A stretch of 64,000 nt of DNA from Odobenus rosmarus divergens (taxonomy: Eukaryota > Chordata > Mammalia > Carnivora > Odobenidae), in assembly GCF_000321225.1 (NCBI RefSeq), contig NW_004450480.1:731689-795688 (forward strand), given 5' to 3'. The notes under the pieces are model-generated. The model saw only the letters and a program-made list of their open reading frames with translations. It was not told the DNA's origin and ran no database searches. The first letter of the stretch is position 1; each line of letters starts with the position of its first letter. Shown in pieces: positions 35,042 to 48,463 of the stretch. The position numbers were made by a program, and so were the translations under genes.

Positions 35042-36715
35042 CATGGTATCTGTCAGGAAGAACCCCCATTCTAGTAGCCACCACTTTCCTATATGCTCCA
35101 AATGGAAGGCCAAATAAATGGTTCCCCGGAACACACAGAAAACGCTCTGGACTGGAATTTGGAATGTCTGGGAATATTTTAGATCTTCTACTAAGAAACG
35201 TAGTTTCTGATTCCTGAAGAGGCTGCATTGCAAGAGAGTCTCACTTCTAGAGAGATCTTATGGTCTGAATCTAAAGAATAGGATCATCTAATGTGAAGCC
35301 CTGGGTCACCATAATGCCGGTCTGAGAACCAGGCCAAAGGACTACATTTTGGTTAAGATTATATTCCTTTCTACTCCTTCAGATCATAAGATACCTTTAG
35401 ATAGAATTAATTTAGAGAGCGCTGAAAATTCATTTCTCAGGCCACTCTGTGGTATTCCATTATGGCAAGGGGGTATTATCCCAGTGCCTATTGTGATGTA
35501 TTTATTTCCTTGATGTTTCTCTTCTGTACCCAATCCTACCCACTTCCTCCACAGACTTCCTTCTATACCCAAGGGCTTTGCAGTCTCCTGGATGAGACAA
35601 TTTCCTTTGTTTTCTGAAGTCAACCCAGATTTTCCTCCCCTCCTCCATCTCCGACATCTACCTATCAGAAAAAAAAATGGACACTTGGAGTTAAACTTGA
35701 TGAGTTTACCAACACCGCATTACAAGGGAGGAAAGAAAAAAAAAAAAGCTTCCCTTAAATTAGGATGTAGAACTTCCTCTGACAAATCATACAAGTTTTA
35801 TGAATTAATTAACAGCCATCCCCCAAAATGATATTCCCAAGGTCACTGCCTTGAGCTGCTGAATTCTGATCACATTATGGTCTTCACCATAAACTAGACT
35901 CGGGGACAGAAATCACTTTTCCTGCTTCTTTTTCCAGGCAAGACAGGGATGAACATTAATAGGTCCTTTTAGAAAGGCTACTAATGAGTTCTAGATCCCC
36001 ACAGAATCTTTGCTGCCAAGAGCTCACAAAGATAGAGAAGCGCTCACCACACACATTATACTGAGGACATGATTAACAACTGGAAATCCAAAAGCATTTT
36101 CGTGCTGCTTACTGACACGGTTCCTGCCCTCTCCCTGTCCTTTCCATATCCATAAAGGAGCTCCAGCCTTTAAAATTAACAACCACAAAAAAAGAAAGTA
36201 AGAAAGAAAAGAACAAGGGTATGTGGGGGAAGGGAGCGGTAAGGTAGAAGGACACACTTCAACAATTGATAAGTTCCAAAGTGAAAACAAGAAATCAGCC
36301 TTTTAGGACCTTTAAGGGAGCAGAGATCGCATTTAAAACAATGACAGGAAAACCCTCCAAAAGATAGGTGTTAAGGACCACCTCCATTTTGGTATCAAAC
36401 TGGAGCATAGCCAAATCTTTTTTGGAAAAAGTAATTTTTTGGAAAGAGCGGAGATGAACTTTCCTTGGAGTTTCCTTTTCTGAAAGTCAGATTCTGGAAT
36501 ATTAGTACTTAGAGGACTCCACCCCAGTAAAATATTAAAATCTGCCCAGGATTCGGCTAAGAATACCAGTGAGAGCCCACAAAGCACCATTACACTGTCT
36601 GTAGTCAGAACATTATAAGAGAAATTGTTCTTACCTCTGAATCATGATCTCGGCTCATTTAAAGGGACTGGAGAGAACGTGCAGGACAAAGGACACATGT
36701 ATTAAGCACTTGTGA

Positions 36716-36741
36716 TGTGTGTGTGTGTATGTGTGTGTGTT
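36716..36741 (+). repeat. (TG)n microsatellite
   Basis: TG run with one TA interruption. Confidence 0.95.
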
Positions 36742-36992
36742 TTCTCCAAATAAAAGCTGGTGGAAGTAGGGATCTGAAAACCCTGACGCCTTCCGCTGCC
36801 ATATAATCGCAAGGAAATGACCTTACCGTTTGTTGCTTTGATTAGAAACAAAAGCCTTTCAACATGAGTCAGGAGAGCCATGGGGAAAAAATAACCCCAA
36901 ACTTCTATTTCTTTTGGGTACCTAAAGTTTTTCTTCATTACATCTTTAAAACACATGATGAAATGTTGTTTACTGTTCTCTGAACTTCACTG

Positions 36993-37018
36993 ATGATGCA
37001 TGACGTGGGATGCATCAT
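36993..37018. repeat. 9-bp palindrome around a TGACGTGG motif
   Basis: atgatgcat (36993-37001) and atgcatcat (37010-37018) are exact reverse complements with an 8-nt spacer. The sequence tgacgtgg (37001-37008) spans the left arm edge and spacer and matches the core bound by CRE/ATF6-type bZIP factors. Confidence 0.7.
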
Positions 37019-37539
37019 TATTCAGCCATGTGGGCTAGGCGATTGAAGATTTCACACTTCAATTTCGGCTCTTCAGTCTGTGTATGTTCTGCACAAGGCA
37101 GGCGACCGAATGCATACACGCAGAAGGAATACTGAACTCAACTGTGTCCCCACACCCATCTCATGCCACTAGCTTTTACACTTGGAAAGAAACTCAGAAT
37201 TCCATGAGACAACCTCAGTACTATCTATCAATAGCAGAGATGCCAGACACAAACAAAAAATCTTGGCAGGATGACTGTGGTCTCAAAAACGGATCTATTT
37301 CATCATTTGCATCGAACAGAAGCATTACTATTGAAATTACTCAATGGATAGGGAATAATTGTAGTATGTTATACTCCAAGGTGGGGCAGAAAGAAAAATA
37401 TACAGAATCCAGGAAAAATAATAAATCTGTGTGTTATTTTTAGAATGGTTAAGTAAGAGCTTGTGACATGGTACAATGCTCCCCCCCCCCCAAAAAAGAA
37501 CCTTCTGAAATTTTGTGCAAGTGTGTGGTACAGTTAAGG

Positions 37540-37740
37540 ATGTGAATTCTAGAGTCAAACCTGGGTTTTATAGCTGTGTGTCCTTGGGAACGTTACTTGA
37601 CCTCTCTGAGAATCTGTTTCTTTTTTAGTAAGGTGGAAATAAAAATCCTCATCTTTTTAAGGGCGTTGGAGGAATTAAATGAGATGATGCATGCAGAACA
37701 CAAAGAATTTGCTAGGTAGATAGGCATATAACACATGTAT
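37540..37740 (+). mobile_element. MIR
   Basis: Plus-oriented: 'attctagagtcaaacctggg', 'tgacctctctgagaatctgt', 'ggaattaaatgagatgatgc'. Confidence 0.65.
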
Positions 37741-38068
37741 TTAATGAGGAAGTCTTCCTCCTTCCCTCTACCAAAAAAATATCTTACCCCTGCGCAGTGA
37801 GGGAGTGGCTTTACCTTGAAGTCCTTTCAAAGACTCTGATTACTTTGAACCACAATATACAATCTGGGAAGACACAATAGCCTAAAACAACTTCAATCAA
37901 TGCCAAGTTTGGATGCTTATTCAGGTCACTTGAGAAAATCAGTGGAAAAGGTGGCAAAGAATTCAATACAGACTTGGTAATTATTTGTGGGCATGTGACC
38001 TCACAATTGGAGGGGCTGGACGTTAGAATAAATGAGTTACTTATACATCACTTTAAAAAAGGCTTTTA

Positions 38069-38285
38069 GGGGCGCCTGGGGGGCTCAGTTGGTTCAGCGT
38101 CCAACTCTTGATTTTGGCTCAGGTTATGATCTCAAGGTCATGAGATAAGCCCTGTGTTGGGCTCTGTACTCAGGGGGGAGTCTGCTGGAGATTCTCTCTC
38201 TCTCTTCCTCTGCCCCTCCCCCCGCTCACATGCTCTCTCTCTCTCTCAAATAAATAAATAAATATTTAAAAAAATAAATAAAAAG
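38069..38285 (+). mobile_element. SINEC, plus orientation
   Basis: A plus-oriented SINEC (head gcgcctggggggctcagtt) with a CT-rich middle and an AAAT/A-rich tail. No convincing target-site duplication was seen. Confidence 0.87.
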
Positions 38286-38643
38286 TCATGTAGCAGGTGG
38301 TTATGCTGGAAGACCATTCATGTGCACCTACAGGATGGATGGGAGAAGGAAAAAAAATGTCATGCAATAATTTTTTTTCATGCAATCATTTTTCCAATGA
38401 AATATCACATATGGAGATTCAAAAAAGTGCTGTCGCTCCCATGTCTTAGGCGAGAGTGACGATGTGGTTGGGATAGCCATGAGGGTGACTCAAAGATGGG
38501 CTTCTGTCTCAGGGCCAATGCACAGATGCAGGGGAAGAGGCTGAACAAAACCACTGCGTAAAGAGGGGGAGTGCCCGGCAACAATCACTTAAATTCTCAA
38601 TCTAGAGAAAAAATGATCTAAATACTAGGAGATATTCCACTAC

Positions 38644-39326
38644 GGAATCTGCATTCTTTTTTTTTTAAATTTTTTATTGTTATGTTAATCACCATACATT
38701 ACATCATTAGTTTTTGATGCAGTGTTCCATGATTCATTGTTTGTGCATAACACCCAGTGCTCCACGCAGAATGTGCCCTCTTTAATACCCATCACCAGGC
38801 TAACCCATCCCCCCACCCCCCTCCCCTCTAGAACCCTCAGTTTGTTTTTCAGAGTCCATCGTCTCTCATGGCTCGTCTCCCCCTCTGACTTACTCCCCTT
38901 AATTCTTCCCCTCCTGCTATCTTCTTCTTTTTCTTTTTTCTTAACATATGTTGCATTATTTGTTTCAGGAGTACAGATCTATGATTCAACAGTCTTGCAC
39001 AATTCACAGCACTCACCATAGCACATACCCTCCCCAATGTCTATCACCCAGCCGTCCCATCCCTCCCACCCCCCACCACTCCAGCAACCCTCAGTTTGTT
39101 TCCTGAGATTAAGAATTCCTCATATCAGTGAGGTCATATGATACATGTCTTTCTCTGACTGACTTATTTCACTCAGCATAACACCCTCCAGTTCCATCCA
39201 CGTCGTTGCAAATGGCAAGATCTCATTCCTTTTGATGGCTGCATAATATTCCATTGTGTATATATACCACTATATATACCACATCTTCTTTATCCATTCA
39301 TCTGTCGATGTGGAATCTGCATTCTT
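38644..39326 (-). mobile_element. Young 5'-truncated L1, about 650 bp
   Basis: A minus-orientation L1 3' end. It begins at the left with the reverse-complemented poly-A tail, then a 3' UTR I recognise from caniform L1s, including the phrases 'ttgttatgttaatcaccat' and 'ttgcaaatggcaagatctc'. It is flanked by an exact 15-bp target-site duplication, ggaatctgcattctt, at 38644-38658 and 39312-39326. There is no coding capacity. The perfect duplication implies a recent insertion. Confidence 0.9.
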
Positions 39327-39829
39327 AAATTTGTATATATTCAAGTTGGCCCCAAACTTGAATTTTTGGTTTTGAATCTTCTTACTGGGAAAATGGAGAA
39401 TTTATATTTTGGGGGACTTTCTATTTGTATATATATAGCAGTAAAAACTCCATAAATGGCAACTTTTCTTACTGCATTGGAGAGTCTCCTGAGAGAAATA
39501 ATGGGACATTGCCAACTGTATGGGAAGAAGTTTCTCATGTTGAAGGACAGAGTTTTGATAACCAGTTTCAGAGTTGAGGCAACAGGATGGGCTAAAACCA
39601 GGAGGCCAGGCCAACTCGAAGGTCCAGGTGAAGGCCGACATTCTAAATACAGGGGTGGGGCAAGGCCAGGTTATTGAGATGCGAGCACATGGGAGAGTTA
39701 AAACGAGGTGACTGTCAGAGTGTCTTTCGGTTTTGCCTGTTCAGAGCCTGATTTACCCTTCCTAATCACAGATCCCTGCTTTTCTATGAGGGTACCATCC
39801 ACATGATTAGGGTGAGATTAACCTTATCT

Positions 39830-39857
39830 CCCCCACCCCACCCCACCCCTGCCCCTG
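39830..39857 (-). repeat. C-rich tract; G-quadruplex potential in FRMD4B RNA
   Basis: Plus-strand cccccaccccaccccacccc followed by tgcccctg gives six C-runs, so the pre-mRNA has closely spaced G4 runs. Confidence 0.85.
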
Positions 39858-40421
39858 CATCATGTGATGAACATACGATTCAGGAATAAAAAAATAAAAA
39901 AAAAAACCACTCTACCCCATACTCAGTTATAGGGATTGGAGAAGTGTGTTTGTTTTTGTTCTGGAATTATAACGCTCCTGCAATGAGTCTGGGGCTACCA
40001 GGGTACCTCATGCTGGGCAGAAGAGTGGGAGAGAGACAGACTTCAAAGACTGTCTGAATCACTCTAACTCCCACTTGTGCTCAAGCTAGTTTTAATTTTT
40101 GTAAAGAATTCACTGACCTCTACCTCTGAAACCAATAATACATTTTATGTTAATTAATTGAATTTAAATTAAAAATATAAAAAAATAAAAATTAAAAAAA
40201 AAGAATTCATTAGCAAACAAAACACATCCATTTGTGGGAGAACGGATAGCAATAATTAGATGCCATTAGCCAGGTGACCAACGCTGATCCACAACAGGGT
40301 TGCTTATCAACCCAGAACTGGGGACCTTGGGGGGCTCCGGGTGCAAATCACAGGGCAATCTCAGTGCCAGAGATTCCATTTTAGGGAAAGGGATAATTCC
40401 TGCAGTACTCAGGTATCAGAT

Positions 40422-40641
40422 AGAAGTTCTGGGGGCGCCTGGGTGGCTCAGTCATTAAGCGTCTGCCTTCGGCTCAGATCATGATCCCAGGGTCCTGGGA
40501 TCCAGCCCCTCATCGGGCTCCCTGCTCGGCGGGAAACCTGCTTCTCCCTCTCCCACTCCCCCATTTGTGTTCCTGCTCTCGCTAACTCTCTCTGTCAAAC
40601 AAATAAATAAAATCTTAAAAAAAAAAAAAAAAGAAGTTCTG
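40422..40641 (+). mobile_element. SINEC with 10-bp target-site duplication
   Basis: A plus-oriented SINEC (40432-40631) with a poly-A tail. Flanks agaagttctg at 40422-40431 and 40632-40641 are identical. Confidence 0.9.
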
Positions 40642-41619
40642 TGAATCAGTTAGGAACTGGTCCTAGAAAACTGGCAATCCAAGGCCCAAACAGGAAGAGC
40701 AGTAAAGCTCACCCTACATCCAACTTGAAACAACTCTTCCAAACAGCTCCAGCCAGGCAGCCAGAGACTGGGCAGGGATGAACCTGGATCTAGGAATGCA
40801 GACTTTCGGGAGCCCTGGTAAGGAGTCCCAGTGGAAAGGAAATTATACTCTGGAATAGGTCCCAATGAAGTACAAACATATGTGAAATTATGCCTACAAA
40901 ATGCAAACTGTGACACCATCACATGACCAACTAACTGGTGAGCCTGGACTAGCATACTGGTGACCCTGTGGGGATTTCCACCACTGCTGGAAGCAGGACC
41001 AGGGAAATATGTCCACCAATTTAGGGAAAAAGATATGATAGCGTAGTCTTGATTTTTAAAGGTATATAGGGTCTTAGCAATCTTTGTGAAGAGCTTTGCA
41101 TTTATCCCCAAACGATCACAGAACACTTTATATACCTAATGAATGCCAGACACATCATAACATCCCATCACAGGCAATGTACGGGTTTTCTAAAACTCTG
41201 ATGACTGAGCCTCGCTCTGAATCATTTGTCATAAACTGAGAGGACAAACCTTGAAGGCCGGCTCATCTCCTAAATTCAGTGAGATCTGCACTAAAGAAAG
41301 GTGCATTTCCTTCATTACTCCTCATCCTGCTCTCCTTCCTCCTCTAGAATCGATTCAGGTCACCGAGCACAGCACAAGCACAGGGCCCTGCAAGGGAAGT
41401 CAGGGTGAAGATGCTCGGGTCCAGACTCTCAAGGTATTTTGCAGTCTAGATTGGTGTTTCGCAAGGAGAGCAGAGGGATCATCTTATTTTTCACCTCACG
41501 GCCAACCCCACGGTTAAGAAAGTATGCATCCCTTTCATATACATGCTGGTTTCTGTTCTTAATCTCGTATCAATTTGTACGTCGGAGCTCTTTGGATACT
41601 TGGTTTTTCTTAGATTTAC

Positions 41620-42062
41620 ATTCACTCAACAACTATTTTTTGGGTGTCTGTTAGGTGCGAGGCCTAATAATAATGAGCATATGACCAGTGTAGTCCTTCA
41701 GGATCCCCTGCTCAGAAATGGCCCACGTTTGAGGTCGTTCTCTGCTGTCTTGTAATTCTTAATAGTTTCTGAACGGGGGCCCCCACAATTTCTTTTTTGC
41801 ACTGGGCCCTACAAATCATAGCCTGGTTCTGGAGCTGGTTCTCTGGGTACTGGGCTAGGTGGTGGGGGAGCAGGGGTGAAAAGGAGAGACATCCGTGGGG
41901 CACAAGAAATAAAAAAAATACATAAATGAATTAACTAAAGGTAGTTTCAGATAAGGGAAAGACTCACGAGGAAAGCAGGAGGACGTGCTAAAGAAAAATG
42001 GAGGGTTCTGGGTGGTGACGGCGAGCCTCTGGGGAGGCCTGGAGGGGATGAAGGAGCTGGCC
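41620..42062 (-). mobile_element. L2 LINE 3' end, interrupted
   Basis: Minus-oriented L2 remnants ('tcactcaacaactattttt' at the left; 'cataaatgaattaactaaag' and 'gggaaagactcacgagg' further right), with about 130 nt of unrelated sequence between. Confidence 0.5.
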
Positions 42063-42689
42063 ATGGGCCTCCTCCTCTGCCTTGTTCAAGGCTATGTAAC
42101 ACATGGCACACGGCAAGCTCTCACCTAATCCCATGAATGAACAGAACTTCTGTTTTCAAAGGAAGAACACCGAATACAGAAAACGACTTCATAATTTATT
42201 AGAAGCTGGGACAGCCTTGCTGCCCGATAAGGAACATCTGAAGTTTATTTAAGGTCTCCTTCAGGATCACATGTTGTAGCAGTTGGAGGGGGGACACCAT
42301 GTCCAGGAAAAACAACCCTGATGGAAAAGTCCATTACTCATGTTCCCCTCCAGGAAGAAAAAAGAGGGAAGTTTCTTGTTCTAGCCAGATTCTCTTGCTT
42401 TCTTAACGATAAATGGAAAAACAGAGGTAAAAAAGAGGTAGGGAGAAAGGTAAGCAACGTGAGGGTTTCCCTTACTGTCTGCTTCACGGGGTGGGCTCAG
42501 TGTCACCATAAGGCACATGCAGTTTTGTAGGTGATGGACATGAATACTGCAAAAACTGATCTCATCCCTGTGTTCGAGAAAAGGAACCAAAAAAGGCCTT
42601 TGAAGTTCAAAAGTCACCCAAAAGGCTCCAACATCCACCGAAAAGTGCATGTATTCACTTCTAATGTTCTCATTTTAAAGACTACATTC

Positions 42690-42950
42690 AATAAAATAAT
42701 AGCCAAGAGCCCACATTTACTGAGTGCTATCTGGTACCAGGTACTAGACCCCGTGCTTGACGCAGATTATCTTCTTTCATCCCGACAAAAACCTTCCCAA
42801 GTGGGGACTAGTTCATCTCCATCTTATAAAGGAGAAACTGAGCCCTAGGGAGTCTGGCACCAGGAGGTCCTCCCCACCAGTTGGATGTAGAACAGGATTC
42901 GAACCCGGGGCTTACATTCTTAAATACAGCCTTTCCACTTGGCTGTTGCA
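42690..42950 (-). mobile_element. MIR
   Basis: Minus-oriented: 'tactgagtgctatctggtac', 'ataaaggagaaactgagccc', 'aacaggattcgaacccgg'. Confidence 0.65.
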
Positions 42951-43059
42951 GACCATGAGAAATGCGTGCAGGGGTTAGTGTTCAGGCATGCTGCTAGGTT
43001 CCTTCCTGTATTTCTGCACAGTCTGGTGTTTTGTTTTGTTTTCCCCTTTCCCTCTCTCT

Positions 43060-45125
43060 TTGCATGTCTTTAAAAACAAAACAAAACAAAACTTTTCATG
43101 ATGGAAAATTTCAAGCACTTAAAAAAGTGACAGACTGGTTCAATGAACCTGCATGTATCCCTCACCCACTTTCAACAGGTATGAACACATGGCTAATCTT
43201 GTTTTATTAATATTCTCACTCAATTTCTGTCCTCTGTCCTTTTACTTTGAAGCAAATCTAAGCATTCAAATACTTTTCATCTGTGAATATTTCAATATAA
43301 AAGGACTCTTTTTAAAAGCCTAACCCCAATTACCTAAAATGTGTATATCTATCTATCTATCTAACAATATTCCTTAATATCATCAGATTTCCAGTTAGTG
43401 CTCAAATTTCCAATTGTCTCATTAATGTTTTTTTTTTCAAGTTTGGAATGTTGATGCAGAAAAGGTCCGCACTTTGCAATTTGTTGATTTTTCTCATGTC
43501 TCTATTAATCTATATGTTCTCCTTCCACACATCTTGCTCATTTTCTCCCTTACTGCAATTTATTTATTGAAGAAACTGGACTGCTTATCCTGTACATTCC
43601 ACCATCTGAGTTTTGCTGATTACATCTCTATGGTGTCATTGAACATGGTCCTCTGTCCACTGTATTTCCCACAAGTTGGTTGAATCTGAAGGCTCGATCA
43701 GAGTCCAGTTGGATCTTCTTTGACAAGATTGTCTCACAGGTTACCACTTGTGTCCTTTTATTAGGAGGGCCTTCTCTTTTGTGAGGTTAGTTCAATAGCT
43801 AGATCATTTAATGGATTAAGGGTTGCAATATGTGACTTTCTAATTCTATAACCCTTTACTTATTAGCTAGAATATTTCTGTACTGAGACATTTCCCCTCA
43901 TCTACTAACAGGTTACCCAGTGATAAATTCATAATAGGAGACACAGAGCAAATGCCTGATTCTTTATTTACTAGTTTTCACAATAATGACTTGGCACTTC
44001 CAATGGTGACCAAAATATGTTTTTAAGTATTTATAAACACATGTATTTAAATATATTACATGTGTTTAAATTAATTAAATTTTTAAATTTTTATTTTTTT
44101 GAGCAAGAGCTCACTCGCGTGAGTGGGGGCTGGGGCAAAGGTGGGGAGAGAATCTCGAGTCGACTTCCTGTCGCTCATGGAGCCTGACTCGGGGCTTGGT
44201 CTTCCAACCCCGAGATCATGACCTGGGCCACAATCAAGAGTTGGATGCTCAACCGACTGAGCCATCCAGGTGCCCTTATATGTGTTTTAAACCATTAAAA
44301 GTATTGTCTTTACTGATGTTTGAACTGTTGCATCTTGACCAGTTCTTTGAATCAGCTCCTGGTCCTTTGGACGTGACCCTAGAAGTCTTTGATAGCTTCC
44401 TGCTACCTGGGATAAAAAGATGCTCATTTTGTGTATTCACTACCCAAGACCTGTGCAGCATCTCTTATTGCTTTTTGTTTCATTTTTAAAAACTGTTATA
44501 ATTTTTATAGTAAAATATACATATTTTCAGTATTAACAATTTGATCAATTTTGACAAATGTATACACCTATGTTTCCACTCCCCCACCAAGACGTAGAAT
44601 ATTTCCAGAAAATTACCTCTGCCAATCTTTCCCCATAAGCAACTATTGTTCAGATTTAGTTTTTCCTGTTCTAGAAATTCATACGAATTAAACTGTACAG
44701 TATATAGTCTTGTATGTCTGGCTTCTTTTGCTGAGCAAAATGTTCTTGAGATTCATTCATGGGGTTGTGTATATTTGTAGTTCGTTCATTTTTTATTGCT
44801 GAGCAGTATTCTACTTTATGAATATACCAGTTTATTTATCCACTCTCTCGTGAATGGAGACCTGAGCTTTTTCCAGTTTGGGGGTATTATAAACAAATAT
44901 TCTATGAATAATCTTTTACAAGGGGTGTGTGTGTGTGTGTGTGTGTATGTATATACATGTTTTCATGTCTTTTGACTAATACATACAAGTGGAGATAACA
45001 GATCATAAGGTAGACATATATTTAATTTTTTAAGAAACTGCCAAACAATTTTCCAAAAGGCCATACCATTTTACACTCTCACCAGTAATGCATGGGAGGT
45101 CTTTGCTAACCCTTGGTATTATAGA
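43060..45125 (-). mobile_element. Old L1 3'-end sequences, interrupted
   Basis: Diverged minus-oriented L1 3' UTR-like segments: 'ccttaatatcatcagatttcc' region near 43370 (first part), and 'tattgctgagcagtattctac', 'gtttatttatccactctctc', 'gaaactgccaaacaattttcc' near 44790-45055. They are split by a SINEC. A (TATC)n run (43336-43361) and (GT)n (about 44925-44946) lie inside. Confidence 0.55.
44057..44292 (-). mobile_element. SINEC, minus orientation
   Basis: A diverged minus-oriented SINEC (about 44071-44276) inserted in old L1-derived sequence. The flanks 'acatgtgtttaaa' and 'atatgtgttttaaa' look like a decayed target-site duplication. Confidence 0.8.
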
Positions 45126-45199
45126 TCTTCTTAATTTAGCCTCTCCAGTAACTATGTAGTGATAGAAGCATCTGTATTGAGCACAGGTTTGGATGATAA

Positions 45200-45450
45200 T
45201 TGTAAATAATAATAGCAAACACTTATATAGTACTTAATATATGCTGGATCCTGTTCCCATACTTTGTAAGTGTAAAGCCAACAATACATTTGAGGTAGGG
45301 ACTATTATCATCATCATCTTTACTTTACAGATGAGAAAACAGAAGCAGAGAGAGGTTAAGTAACTTATATGAAGCCACACAGGTAGGAAGCAGCTGATGG
45401 AGGATCTGAACTTAAACACCTTGGCTCCAGGGTTCAGGCTTCTGACTTGT
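45200..45450 (-). mobile_element. MIR
   Basis: Minus-oriented: 'ttacagatgagaaaacagaa', 'gcagagagaggttaagtaac', 'gaagccacacaggtagg'. Confidence 0.7.
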
Positions 45451-45824
45451 ATGCTCTTTTGCATCTTGCAATTATTAATTAGAATCCCTTCCCTTTCTCT
45501 AATATTTTGCTGCAATGCTACCAAATATAACCCGTCAAGACTACTATCATATTAATAAGGAAACTTTGTACTTTTTAAAGCAAACACTTTTTGTTTTAAA
45601 GTTTTCTTTTACTTCTATCCATCTTACTCTGAACTTAAACATTTTCTTTTCACCAATATATCTCCAGGTCTTTTCCCATTCTTTCCTCAAAAGTTTCTTA
45701 TTTTGAGCACTTTTTTGGTTGGACAACTCTTCTGTAAGTCCTGATTTTCAAGTCCCGAGCAGATATTACATCAGAAACTTTTTGCAGTAAGTAATAAACA
45801 AAAAGTGAAAATAATTTTCATAAT

Positions 45825-46066
45825 ATGGATCCATGGGGCACCTGGGTGGCTCAGTCAGTTGACCCACTGATTCTTGGTTTTGGCTCAAGTCATGATCTCA
45901 GGGTCAGGAGATCTAGTCCCACCTTGGGCTCGAGTTAGTGGGGAGTCTGCTTGAGATTCTCTCTCTCTCTCCCTCTCTCTCTGCCCCTCCTCCCACTCGT
46001 ACTCTCAATCTCGCTCTCTCAAATAAATAAGTAAATAAATCTTAACAAAAAATGACATGGATCCAT
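45825..46066 (+). mobile_element. SINEC with 10-bp target-site duplication
   Basis: A plus-oriented SINEC (about 45835-46052). Flanks atggatccat at 45825-45834 and 46057-46066 are identical. Confidence 0.87.
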
Positions 46067-48463
46067 TATCTCAGTATCTAAAGCTAGGTTTGTTCCACGG
46101 CTGGTGAGGTCTACATATTATTAATGCCATCAAAGCCCCAGGTTCCTTCTCCTCAAGCTAACTTTCCTTCCTGGTTGCAATATCCCCTGTCACTCTTTCG
46201 GGCATCACATGCCTACTTCAAAAGGACCATCTCTTTCTTCTATGTCTCTTTTTAAGAGTAAAGAGCGCTTTTCCAAGAAATGCGTCAGCAAACTGCCCCC
46301 CCCCCCCGCCATTGGCCAGAGCTGGGTCATTTGTTTATGCTAAACCAATCAGTGGCAAGAGGAGAAGGTCATAGTGGCTCCCCGGACCACAACTTCATAA
46401 CCAATACGTACACATAGCGAGCAAGCCCTCACGGCAGCCTGAGCCTCTGCATTGGTGACCTCAAACCTTGAGCAGCCTCATAAACGTTGACCCTGGGGGC
46501 CACACCAACATTATCATCTTCGTGTACTTTATCACATGAAGAGAAGTTGGGAAGCACTGGCTGATGGACCAGCTAGGATATTCCCAAGTTACACAGAGGG
46601 CCATACTGATTCCTGACCAAATCAGGCCTTTCAGGATAGAAGGAGGAAAAAAGTGGCTCTAGGAAGCAGGCTTAGAAAATGAATAGGAAACAAGAGAAGC
46701 CACCAGGGGCAAACACAGCCAGGACCGTGTCATGCCCCCATCGTGTCTGTGTGGCACCCCACTGCTACCTGGATGTTTCTGACTTTTAAACGTTCCCTCC
46801 TCCAGCTCACCACACCACTCTCTCCACTCCGAGGGCAAGGGCGTGCAGGTATCCCAGAGTCAAGTCGAGGCCCTGGGCCTGTCCCCTTGTTGAACTGGAG
46901 TGCAGACAGAGGAAGATCTAGTTTACTTGGCTGCCAGGGTAGGAAATCTGCACCAGGACCTGCCTTTTTGCCATTTGCCCGCTGGGCGCTTCCAGAAGGG
47001 AGATGGGGTTCTAGCAGAAGGCCAAGGTGAGTGCTGTGCAGATAAAACATGACAAAAGCCCTCTTTGAAGGGCTTCCTGTGGCAATTCCAATTTACCTCT
47101 GAGTTAGGCCGGCCCTGGTGGAACTCCATACAGAAATAAACCTGCAGGTCAACCCATCCTCACCCTCAGGGTGCTATCTCTCGAATAACCACAACATTAA
47201 CGGGACCAGCAGTTTCCATCATCTACTTAATCAGTTCTGGTGGCTCCCAAGATGGGACAAAAGACAGTTTCACGGTCGCTTGTGGCTATGAAATCTCACT
47301 GAGACAATTCAACTCTGGCAAAATTATGTTTACGTTAATAAATATGGATTTAGAGGGTCAAATAAGCTTCAAGGCCTCAGGCATCTAAGATGAGAAAGAG
47401 AAAATAGATGGTGCATCATTCTGTTCTCCTGCCCCAAGCTTTATACCCTGTTACAAAATAAATAAATAAAAGCCTTGGTGAGCCCTTTCCAACTTCTCTA
47501 AATGAAGTATAGAACATTTACAGAAGAGATAAAGCAAAATTGCTGAAATCCACTCAATAGTGAACGAAGAAACCATATTATGACACAAACAGTAGAGCAA
47601 ATGTAAAAAGAAAGAAGTATTCCCCACTATTTCTAAATCTTCGGATTGTAGGGCATGACAGAGAGGCTGAACAACAATTTATCTTTATGATACTGGATTT
47701 TAACTGGCAATGTTATGCTCTACATAAACTTATTTTAACTCTACAAGACAATTCCACACCACTCTGAGATGACAAACATTTTCCAAGACACCAAAATTTG
47801 CTCTCAAGTCTGGCTCCGAAAACATGTAAACCACTTGATACTGTGTTAAAATGCAGAATGTGTTTCTCCCCATGTTCTCAGGCAAGAACAATCCCAGTGT
47901 TCTGAGCATTATGGCCCTTAAGAAAGTTATGAAAATTGGACAGCTCCACTAATAAATGAAGTAAAATGAAAAAATGTATAAGAGATAAATTTTTGGCTAG
48001 GAGAATGGCATAAATCAAAAGTAGTTGGCTAGAGTATGGAAAAGAAAAGAAGGGCTCTTCTTCAGTCAACAGCAGCATAAATTGGTACAACCTGTTTGGA
48101 AATCCAAATTCCTTCCACACAAGGTATTTATCTTACAGAAATTCTCTCACAAATGTTTTTCATACAAAGATGTTCACTGTAGCACTGTTTTAGTGAAAAC
48201 TGGAAATAACCTAAATGCCCATTAATAGGGGATTGATGAAAGTAATTATGGTACAGTCATACCATTGAATATACAACAGTTATGGAAAATAATGAGAGAT
48301 CAGTATCTAAATATGTAAGTAAATAAATACATTTTAAGATAAGATGTATATATGATGATCTCACCTTTATAAAAATTTTATATTAATGTAATATGTATGC
48401 CACTATACATTTAAAAAATATTTCGTGAATATATACCACTGATAAAGTACCTTCACTTTTAAG

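Noticed and set aside
40650..41126. 158-codon open frame on the minus strand
   Set aside because: It does not begin with ATG (GTG), shows no recognisable domain, has no splice or promoter context, and overlaps the right edge of a SINEC neighbourhood. It is most likely chance.
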